DNA from: a bacterium
Lineage (GTDB): Bacteria > Armatimonadota > HRBIN16
Assembly (NCBI GenBank): GCA_025057335.1
Contig: JANWXG010000043.1
Span: 1 to 14,328, forward strand
Reading direction: 5' to 3'
DNA length: 14,328 bases
The position numbers and the translations under genes were made by a program. Below the pieces are notes generated by a model. It was given only the letters and a program-made list of their open reading frames with translations. It did no database searches and was not told the DNA's origin. Numbering within the stretch: the stretch's first letter is position 1; each line of letters begins with the position of its first letter. This document shows positions 5,533-11,746 of the stretch, piece after piece.

Positions 5533-8169
5533 TTATAATTCTGGCAAGAAGGATTGCTCTTCCCCTGGCTCCATCTGCAGTGAACGCGGCTTCGGTTGCA
5601 CGGGAAGAAGAAGACGGAAGACGGTGCCCGCTCCTACCCAGCTCTGCACGCTAATGGTACCGCCGTGGCTCTCTACAATTTTTTGTACGTTAGCCAGCCC
5701 CAGTCCCGACCCCTTGGCTTTGGTGGTGAAGAAGGGGGTGAAGATGCGGTCCAGATTCTCTGGAGGTATCCCCACCCCGGTGTCGCGCACAGAGATGCTC
5801 ACCATATCCCCCGGCTCGGGCTGAGCACCGATAGTGAGCACGCCTCCCTTTGGCATAGCTTGCACAGCGTTGATGATGAGATTGCGCAGAGCCTCCTTCA
5901 ACTGAGTGGGGTCCGCCTGAATGGGGAACGGTACCGCTACCTCTACTTCCACCCGAACCCCCTGCTCTTCCATGTACGATTGCATAAACTGCACAGTACT
6001 GTGTATTAAATCGGGCAGTTTTACCTCCTGGAAAACGGGGTCAATCGGACGCGCGAAGCGTAGGAACTCAGTGGTTCTGGTGTTGAGCGTGTCCACCTCG
6101 TCGATGATGATATCTAAGAACTCGCACAGTTCGGGATTGCCAGAGTATTCACTGCGTAGGTGTTGCGCTGAGGCGCGGATAGAACTCAGAGGGTTACGCA
6201 GCTCGTGGGCGATCGTCGAGGCGAGCTGCCCCACAGCTGCCAGTTGACGAATGCGCTGCACTTCCATTTCCATCCGCACCTCGTGTGTGATATCCTCAAA
6301 GATACACACTACTCCTTGCACAGAACCATTCGGGGCACGCAAGGGGGAGCTTTCCAGATTCAAGTACATCTCGCCACGTTGGTAAGGATGCACTGCACAC
6401 TTGAAGCGCGAGTGCCGTTCCCCTGTACGGAAGGGGAGACGAATCAACTCCAGAAGCATCTCCTTCTCGTCCTGCGGCAAGTAGAAGTGCGCAAACAGGT
6501 CTTCCAGCTTGTATCCCAGTGCTCTATCGTACGGAATGGTGGTGATACGCTCAGCAGCGCGGTTCCAGGTCAGTATCACCTCGTCCCTGTCGATACTTAT
6601 CACTCCGACGCCAATGCTGCTCAGCAGGTTGCGCGTATACTCCCACAGGTTGTGTAGTTCGTTGTAGCGTCGGTCGAGGTCATGGTAGAGACGGGCATTC
6701 TCGATAGCCATGCCTGCTTGATTGATGAAGGTAGTGAGCAGCTGGATGTTCGCCTGGTCAATCGGGCGTGCCGAGGGCTTGTTATCGGCAACTACTACCC
6801 CGATGACCCGGTTGCGAGCTAAGATGGGAGCGACTAGAAACGCATTCGTGCCCAGCATCCTACCGAACCCCCGCACGGGTTGACTGGAACGCTGTGCGTC
6901 CTCTACAAGGATGAGCTCCTTATTACGCACCGCCATGCCAATCACCCCATCTGCCACGCGAATCGGGGTGTTCCCGAGCGTTTCGGGGCGATAGCCCCGC
7001 ACCGCGCGAGGCGTCGCTAGCTTCCCCGAATCGTCCAGCAAGAAGATGGCGCAGCGGTCAAAGCGCACGGTCTCTACGATGCCATCGGCTGTCTGCTGCA
7101 GGATCCGCTCCAAGTCTAGGGTGGAGCTCACGACAGTGCTCAGTTCGGAGAGCACCGACAGCTCGCGCACACGATGCTTGAGAGCGCGGTAGAGCTGAGC
7201 GTTCCTGATAGCGGAAGCTGCTTGCATGGCAAACACACTGAACAGGCGTAGGTCTTGGTCTGTAAAGTGAGGAGCAGGCTTCCGACGATGGATATTTAGC
7301 ACTCCGATGACACCGCTCTGGTTATCGCGTAGAGGCACGCATAGGGACACCTCGATGTCGTCTCGGTAGGGAACGTCCTCTCCTGCCAATCGAGGGTCCT
7401 GGCGCGGGTCGGTGATGACCATTGCCTCGCCGCTAGCTGCTACCCTGCCCGCAATGCCATGCCCCCAAGGCACGCGCGTTTGCTCGATAACGGTCTCAGG
7501 CAAACCATAGCTGGAGCGGATGACTAGCGTCTTCGTATCCTCCTCTAACAACATCAGCGAACACGCCTGCGCTTCCATCACTTCCGCTGCCTTGCGCGTA
7601 ATGAGGTCGAGCAACACCTGTAGGCTGCCTCCGGCCATGGCCTGCCCAATTTCATACAGCGCCGTGACCTCTTGTAGACGCTTTTCGTTATGCCTCTGCA
7701 CCTGATACAGAGAGGCTTGCGCCTGCAGGTGCTCCGTTGACAGACGCAGTAGGGTCAGCCATGCCTGCAGCGCCTCCTGAGCAGGATCGGACAACGGCTC
7801 CGTGGTCAACACACTGGCGACGTACACGGTCTCGCAGGTATGCGTCGTGAAGGGATGCAGCCACAGGTAGCAACAGTCCAGATGGGTAAGGCGCTGTTGG
7901 CTCGCTTTCGCTGCCGAAGCCACCTCTGCCATCAACAGGTTCGCAGAAAGATGGTCTTCCGAGGGGAGGCGCGGCACCGCACTTAACAACATGACCTGCT
8001 GCGTGCCTGTCTCCACCCTCCACACAGCCACCTGTACCGCTTTGAACTGTTGCTGTGCTTCCGCCAGCAACATCTCGTGGACGCTATCTGCTGTGCGCAA
8101 CGACATCTGTTGTACGAGCCGCCGAACAAAGGCGTCGTACATCTCGCAAGAATGCGACGGCTGTCCCAT
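5533..8169 (-). CDS. Soluble GAF-GAF-PAS sensor histidine kinase
   Basis: An 878-residue histidine kinase without transmembrane segments or HAMP domain, so it should sense in the cytoplasm. In order: a divergent N-terminal region (about 1-155) with a GAF-like pattern but no firm match; GAF 1 (about 165-335, with PWGHGIAGRVAASGEAMVI, VPLRDNQSGVIGVLNIH); GAF 2 (about 340-505, with VADGVIGMAVRNKELILVEDA, APILARNRVIGVVVADN); PAS (about 520-635, with SIGVGVISIDRDEVILTWNRAAE); HisKA with phospho-acceptor H655 in HELRNPLSS; and HATPase with N767, DTGVG (796-800) and GSGLGL (820-825). The ligand of the GAF domains is unknown. ATG 8169 is chosen because AAGAAGG lies nine bases upstream; the TTG at 8178 abuts that site. 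The 253-base gap upstream (8170-8422) has no clear gene or strong promoter. The activator gene directly downstream is the probable phosphate acceptor. Confidence 0.94.
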   Translation of the reverse strand: MGQPSHSCEMYDAFVRRLVQQMSLRTADSVHEMLLAEAQQQFKAVQVAVWRVETGTQQVMLLSAVPRLPSEDHLSANLLMAEVASAAKASQQRLTHLDCCYLWLHPFTTHTCETVYVASVLTTEPLSDPAQEALQAWLTLLRLSTEHLQAQASLYQVQRHNEKRLQEVTALYEIGQAMAGGSLQVLLDLITRKAAEVMEAQACSLMLLEEDTKTLVIRSSYGLPETVIEQTRVPWGHGIAGRVAASGEAMVITDPRQDPRLAGEDVPYRDDIEVSLCVPLRDNQSGVIGVLNIHRRKPAPHFTDQDLRLFSVFAMQAASAIRNAQLYRALKHRVRELSVLSELSTVVSSTLDLERILQQTADGIVETVRFDRCAIFLLDDSGKLATPRAVRGYRPETLGNTPIRVADGVIGMAVRNKELILVEDAQRSSQPVRGFGRMLGTNAFLVAPILARNRVIGVVVADNKPSARPIDQANIQLLTTFINQAGMAIENARLYHDLDRRYNELHNLWEYTRNLLSSIGVGVISIDRDEVILTWNRAAERITTIPYDRALGYKLEDLFAHFYLPQDEKEMLLELIRLPFRTGERHSRFKCAVHPYQRGEMYLNLESSPLRAPNGSVQGVVCIFEDITHEVRMEMEVQRIRQLAAVGQLASTIAHELRNPLSSIRASAQHLRSEYSGNPELCEFLDIIIDEVDTLNTRTTEFLRFARPIDPVFQEVKLPDLIHSTVQFMQSYMEEQGVRVEVEVAVPFPIQADPTQLKEALRNLIINAVQAMPKGGVLTIGAQPEPGDMVSISVRDTGVGIPPENLDRIFTPFFTTKAKGSGLGLANVQKIVESHGGTISVQSWVGAGTVFRLLLPVQPKPRSLQMEPGEEQSFLPEL

Positions 8170-8422
8170 TGCGATCAACCTTCTTTGACCTACACACAGC
8201 CTCTCGCCGCTACTGTCCGCTTGCGTACCGTGAGAAGATAGTCACTTCGCCGCGACAGTAACCTGCGAGGGTGTGCCTTGAGTGTCTCCTCCCTACTTCC
8301 CTTTCACAACGGTGTTTAGGATAGCGCTGAAACGGTCCCCCTACTTCTGGTCTTCCAAACACAGCGACGAGTGCTCACACCTTCAGCTAGCAGAGTAGAA
8401 CGACAGGGAACGCTCCCTCTGT

Positions 8423-9181
8423 TCACGATATCTCCCTTTCCCGTTGTTCCGCAAATGCCAGATACTCCGACACAACCTCTTCTGTGGGACCGTCTGCCAT
8501 CACCTGCCCCTGATGTAGCCACACCACACGGGTCGCCACCTGACGTACCTGATTCATGTCATGTGACACTAATAAGATAGTTCTTCCTTCCTTCTGAAAC
8601 TCCTGTATCTTGCGCAGGCACTTGTGTTGAAAAGCCTCATCTCCTACAGCCAACACCTCATCCATCAGGATAATCTCGGGGTCGGTGTGTACCGCTACAG
8701 CAAACCCCAAACGCAACACCATGCCAGAGGAGTAGGCACGAATGGGAGTGTCAATAAACTCCTCTAGCTCCGCGAAGCGCACGATAGCAGGTAACCGCTC
8801 CGCTACCTGCTGGCGCGTCAACCCCAAAATGATGCCGTTGAAGTAGACGTTTTCCAGCCCCGTCAGGTCGGGGTGAAAACCAACACCCAGCTGCAGCAGA
8901 GGCGCTACCCGCCCGTTGACGTGCACCGTGCCTGCGCTAGGGCGTATCACACGGGCGATAATCGCCAACAGGGTTGACTTGCCACTGCCATTCACCCCAA
9001 TTAAGCCAACCGTCTCCCCCCGCCAGATGGTCAGATTCACATCCCGCAGCGCCTGGTGTAGCTCTATCCGCCGACGGTAACGGAACATCGAGAGCAGAAT
9101 CCCCTTCAGCGAGGAGTACGGCTGATGGGATAGACGATACGTCTTAGATACATGTTCCAGCACAATTGCGGGCTCTTTCAT
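8423..9181 (-). CDS. Polysaccharide export ABC transporter ATPase (Wzt/KpsT/TagH type)
   Basis: A 252-residue ATPase of the ABC-2 polysaccharide exporter family, which pumps O-antigen, capsule, teichoic acid or similar chains across the inner membrane. Motifs: family-typical N terminus LEHVSKTYR, Walker A GVNGSGKST (62-70), signature YSSGM (150-154), Walker B IILMDEVLAVGDEAF (170-184) and the switch histidine in SHD (H207). LLQLGVGFHPDLTGLENVYFNG (about 95-116) is characteristic of Wzt/TagH proteins. The protein ends at about 250 residues, so it lacks the C-terminal carbohydrate-binding extension of long Wzt proteins; chain-end recognition by the ATPase is unlikely. Its ATG overlaps the permease stop (ATGA, 9181-9178), showing translational coupling. 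The open frame continues upstream to 9817, but that part is only a shadow of the permease gene. Confidence 0.93.
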   Translation of the reverse strand: MKEPAIVLEHVSKTYRLSHQPYSSLKGILLSMFRYRRRIELHQALRDVNLTIWRGETVGLIGVNGSGKSTLLAIIARVIRPSAGTVHVNGRVAPLLQLGVGFHPDLTGLENVYFNGIILGLTRQQVAERLPAIVRFAELEEFIDTPIRAYSSGMVLRLGFAVAVHTDPEIILMDEVLAVGDEAFQHKCLRKIQEFQKEGRTILLVSHDMNQVRQVATRVVWLHQGQVMADGPTEEVVSEYLAFAEQREREIS

Positions 9182-10035
9182 GGCTGCTCCGCGAAGTCCC
9201 ACTTGCGCTTGTTGAAGAAGGCGTACCCTGCCGCGAAGGTCAGCGCCGAAACCATACACGCCGTTGCCAGCAACCCCCAGTCCATCGGCAAAGCGGTAAA
9301 GCTCTGCTGCTGCACAGCGCCCACCTGCTGCACCGTAATGGGCGGTAGTAGAACCTTGCGATACGCCGTCATCAGCATAGCGATGGGGTTCAGATGGTAC
9401 ACCACATATACCCACCGCTGCCACTCTGGCGAGACTAGCTGGGCGTGGTACACCTGCTCGGAGAAGTAAATGACGGGCACCAAGTAGAACATCAGCTGCA
9501 AGCCGATGCTGACGATGTACTTGGTGTCCTCGTAAAACACGTTCAGGCACGAAATGAATAGGCTCAACCCCGCGATAAGCAGGGTCTGAAAGAAGACCAA
9601 CACAGGCAGCAGCGCGACACTGGGCAATAACGGAGCGCCGACGTATCCCAACAGGTACACAAAGAACACCACGAGCGCTAACAGGAAATGCACCAGATTC
9701 GCCAGCACCGCCGCAAGCGGTAGCACCTCCCGAGGGAAATATACTTTCTTCACCAGCTGTATCTGCGCCAACACAGATTGGGAAGAGTCTAGCAAAGCCG
9801 TTTGAAAATACATCCAAGGCAAAAACGCTGCCAGCACATACGCCGAGTAGTTAGGGATCGCCATGCCCATGACGCGCTTGAAAACGATAGTGAGCACCGC
9901 TACGGTCACTAGGGGCACAATCAGCGACCAGAAGAAGCCGAGGTACGAGTTTTTGTATCGCACCCGCAGCTCACGCAGTACGAGCGTCCAGAGCAGCTCT
10001 CGGTAGCGATATAGTTCGCGCAGGGCGTTGAGCAT
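9178..10035 (-). CDS. Polysaccharide export ABC transporter permease (Wzm/TagG type)
   Basis: A 285-residue ABC-2 type membrane protein. After an amphipathic N terminus with LRELRVRYKNSYLGFFWSLIVPL (the conserved interface and first membrane segment of Wzm/KpsM/TagG), about six hydrophobic segments follow, with the cytoplasmic FPREVLPLAAVLANLVHF motif between and YHLNPIAMLMTAYRKVLL near the C terminus. It forms the channel half of the exporter with the ATPase encoded next. ATG 10035 is chosen: GGAGGG sits just upstream and the family start is MLxxLxELYxYRELLWxLVLREL. The longer open frame begins with TTG at 10143 upstream of the promoter and is rejected. No glycosyltransferase gene lies in the window, so the exported polymer is unknown. 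Confidence 0.93.
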   Translation of the reverse strand: MLNALRELYRYRELLWTLVLRELRVRYKNSYLGFFWSLIVPLVTVAVLTIVFKRVMGMAIPNYSAYVLAAFLPWMYFQTALLDSSQSVLAQIQLVKKVYFPREVLPLAAVLANLVHFLLALVVFFVYLLGYVGAPLLPSVALLPVLVFFQTLLIAGLSLFISCLNVFYEDTKYIVSIGLQLMFYLVPVIYFSEQVYHAQLVSPEWQRWVYVVYHLNPIAMLMTAYRKVLLPPITVQQVGAVQQQSFTALPMDWGLLATACMVSALTFAAGYAFFNKRKWDFAEQP

Positions 10036-10039
10036 ATCC

Positions 10040-10068
10040 CTCCACAGCCTATGTCTTCGTAGGCGGAG
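10040..10068 (-). promoter_or_regulatory. Leader hairpin that pairs with the permease ribosome site
   Basis: In the roughly 50-base leader between the promoter and ATG 10035, CTCC (10068-10065) and CCTA (10063-10060) can pair with TAGG (10051-10048) and GGAG (10043-10040). The second GGAG is part of the Shine-Dalgarno GGAGGG. The helix is short and interrupted, so its stability is uncertain; it could lower or gate translation. Confidence 0.3.
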
Positions 10069-10092
10069 ATGAATGACGATATCTTCGAGCTC

Positions 10093-10121
10093 ATTATAAC
10101 AACCGTTGTACCTGCCGTCAA
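10093..10121 (-). promoter_or_regulatory. Sigma-70 promoter for the polysaccharide exporter
   Basis: On the - strand TTGACG (10121-10116) and TATAAT (10098-10093) are separated by exactly 17 bases. The -10 box is perfect and the -35 box has five of six bases. Transcription would start near 10086, about 50 bases before the permease ATG. Nothing else on this strand competes as the target. Confidence 0.85.
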
Positions 10122-10225
10122 ACAACACGGGACACGAGGACAAAGGCGCCTATCCCAGTAGGGAACCCGCGAGGGGCATGCATGTCATCGCAAGCGAGCC
10201 CCTGTGGGAAGGTGCAGAAGATTCA

Positions 10226-10259
10226 GAAGCGCCCCACACGCAGTAGCAAGAGGCGCTTC
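10226..10259 (-). terminator. Hairpin downstream of the aldo/keto reductase gene
   Basis: GAAGCGCC (10226-10233) and GGCGCTTC (10252-10259) form a perfect 8-bp stem with an 18-base loop. Partial pairing continues outward across a one-base bulge. It lies just after the reductase stop at 10282 and before the exporter promoter. There is no T-run after it on the - strand, so it may be an RNA-stabilising or weak terminator structure rather than a classical intrinsic terminator. Confidence 0.4.
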
Positions 10260-10281
10260 CTGATTCTAAGGTCTCACCCAG

Positions 10282-11406
10282 CTACTGCATGTAGTGATGG
10301 AACAGCGCCAGGCATTCCCTCAGCTGCTCGCGAATGGGGATATGCTGCGGGCAGTGCTGCTCGCACTCACCACAGTCGATACAAGCGTCCGCCTTCCTTC
10401 CCTTTACCCAGCGCGAGCCGATGGCATGGTAGTGCTCGTGGGCGTAGTCCTTCAGACCGTACACGCGGTAGTAGTTCATTGCCTCGAAGATTCGCGCGAT
10501 GTTTACCTGCTCAGGGCAGTGGGGCAGACAGTAGCCGCAGCCCGTGCAGTAGAGATCTGCCAACCGTTTGTTCTCGTCCATCGCAGCGTTGATAGCGGCG
10601 ACCTCCTCAGGGCTCAACGGAGCCACGTTGGAAGCTACCGTTGCGTTCTCCTCCAGTTGCTGTAGCGTGTTCATTCCCGACAGAGCACAGTCCACATTCC
10701 TGTTCGCCAGCACGAAGCGCAACGCGAGCTCCGCGCTGCTGTGTACGCGAATGCCTAGTCGCTCGGCGGTCTCGCGCGGCAAACCGGCTAACCTGCCTCC
10801 GCCTACAGGTCCCATTACCACTGTGCCCAACCCCTTCGCCTTCGCGTAGGCGAGCGCCTCCTCGTTGCTGCGGTCGAGCAAGTTATACTGGCAGAGCACG
10901 GAGGAGAAGATGCCTAGGTCAATCAGGTGTATCATCGCCTCAGGCTTGTCGTGGAAGGAGAAAGAGATGTGCCGAATGAGTCCCTCTTCCTTGGCGCGCA
11001 ATGCCTCGCGAAGGAACTCCTCACGTCGTTCATGCGTCAGAAACCACTCACCGATGCCGTGAAAGTGGTAGAAGTCGACGTAGTCGGTATCCAGTTTGCG
11101 CAGCTGCGTCTCCAGCAGCTCGCGGTAGCCCTTCTCGTTGCCGATAGGATACTTTGTCGAGACGTATACCTTCTCCCGCCAGCCCTTGAGCGCCTTGCCA
11201 ACCACGACCTCACTCTGCCCGTCGCAGTAGAACCAGGCAGTGTCCACATAGTTGACCCCCAGCTCGAAAGCGCGATGCAGCAAGGCGATTGCCTTCTCCT
11301 CGTCCACCACACGCTTACCCTCCACCTCGGTCATCGGCAAGCGCATCGCGCCGAAGCCCAGCCGCGAAACGCGAACACCTGTGTTGCCGAAATCGCGGTA
11401 TTGCAT
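10282..11406 (-). CDS. Aldo/keto reductase with C-terminal two-cluster ferredoxin domain
   Basis: A 374-residue fusion. The aldo/keto reductase barrel (about 1-270) begins MQYRDFGNTGVRVSRLGFGA and carries the usual catalytic tetrad: D55 in DTAWFY, Y60, K85 in STKYP and H116 in YHFHG. The ferredoxin-like domain (about 280-360) has two [4Fe-4S] motifs, C287-x2-C290-x2-C293-x3-C297 followed by P and C342-x2-C345-x2-C348-x3-C352 followed by P. This architecture is common in anaerobes and thermophiles as 'predicted oxidoreductases of the aldo/keto reductase family'; substrate and electron partner are usually unknown. ATG 11406 is chosen because GAGGTGAAGGAT precedes it directly and the family starts there. 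The frame is open to ATG 11469, but that start has no ribosome site. It appears to be a single-gene unit with its own upstream promoter region. Confidence 0.93.
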   Translation of the reverse strand: MQYRDFGNTGVRVSRLGFGAMRLPMTEVEGKRVVDEEKAIALLHRAFELGVNYVDTAWFYCDGQSEVVVGKALKGWREKVYVSTKYPIGNEKGYRELLETQLRKLDTDYVDFYHFHGIGEWFLTHERREEFLREALRAKEEGLIRHISFSFHDKPEAMIHLIDLGIFSSVLCQYNLLDRSNEEALAYAKAKGLGTVVMGPVGGGRLAGLPRETAERLGIRVHSSAELALRFVLANRNVDCALSGMNTLQQLEENATVASNVAPLSPEEVAAINAAMDENKRLADLYCTGCGYCLPHCPEQVNIARIFEAMNYYRVYGLKDYAHEHYHAIGSRWVKGRKADACIDCGECEQHCPQHIPIREQLRECLALFHHYMQ

Positions 11407-11514
11407 ATCCTTCACCTCTGGTATGCTGTCAGATAATGCACTTGCACTCAGATGAGGCTCGCTTGTCATGCTGTGCGGATTAGCGCGACCTGCGCTAGCA
11501 GGTTTTTCCTCATC

Positions 11515-11544
11515 TGTAGCCTACCCAGGAAACGCTAGGCTACA
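11515..11544. repeat. 9-bp perfect inverted repeat in the reductase leader
   Basis: TGTAGCCTA (11515-11523) and TAGGCTACA (11536-11544) are perfect inverted copies with a 12-base loop. If the - strand promoter near 11574 is used, this lies in the 5' leader of the reductase mRNA. It could be an operator or an RNA stem. Confidence 0.5.
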
Positions 11545-11573
11545 CGAAACGAGATGACTAGCTCACTACTTTT

Positions 11574-11605
11574 ATTATACATACTGAATACATTGATTAC
11601 ATCAA
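11574..11605 (-). promoter_or_regulatory. Probable sigma-70 promoter for the aldo/keto reductase
   Basis: A perfect TATAAT is present on the - strand at 11579-11574. The best -35 look-alike, TTGATG (11605-11600), is 20 bases away, which is too far for strong use. Hexamers at 16-18 bases match poorly. The -35 zone overlaps the palindrome TTGATtacATCAA (11593-11605), which could be a regulator site. A leader of about 160 bases would result. Confidence 0.4.
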
Positions 11606-11648
11606 GCAGATAACGCTGAGAGAATCAAAAGGGAAAGTTTGCCCGCGT

Positions 11649-11677
11649 TTGACCCTGCGGGAGATGTATGGTAATAT
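11649..11677 (+). promoter_or_regulatory. Sigma-70 promoter for the metal-uptake operon
   Basis: TTGACC (11649-11654) and TAATAT (11672-11677) are spaced by exactly 17 bases. Each hexamer is close to consensus (five of six for -35, four of six for -10). Transcription would begin near 11684, about 63 bases before the ATG of the outer-membrane protein. I looked for a Fur/Zur-type 7-1-7 inverted repeat over the promoter and did not find a convincing one. Confidence 0.7.
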
Positions 11678-11746
11678 GCAATCGGGAGACAGCGTTCACA
11701 GAGCGGGCACACCTCGTACTCTATGTCACTTGGAGGAAGGTTGTCC

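Larger units (their letters stand above)
11407..11746. other. Divergent intergenic control region (340 bases)
   Basis: This gap between the reductase (- strand) and the outer-membrane protein (+ strand) is the only stretch over 300 bases without a gene. It holds a 4-base-loop hairpin with a T-run on the + strand (11488-11507) and a 9-bp inverted repeat (11515-11544). A - strand TATAAT lies at 11579-11574, and a small palindrome TTGATtacATCAA at 11593-11605. The + strand sigma-70 promoter is at 11649-11677 and the ribosome site GGAGGAAGG at 11732-11740. I see no protein-coding gene in it. The reductase frame can be read back to 11469 but without a ribosome site. Confidence 0.7.

Noticed and set aside
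9182..9817. Upstream extension of the exporter ATPase reading frame
   Set aside because: The extra residues have no family similarity and lie wholly inside the permease gene in another frame; ATG 9181 has a ribosome site and the family N terminus.
10036..10143. N-terminal extension of the permease to TTG 10143
   Set aside because: It would start upstream of the near-consensus promoter at 10093-10121 and adds residues foreign to the family.
11649..11690. Fur/Zur box over the metal-operon promoter
   Set aside because: No inverted repeat of the 7-1-7 kind is recognisable; regulation by zinc remains only an expectation from gene content.
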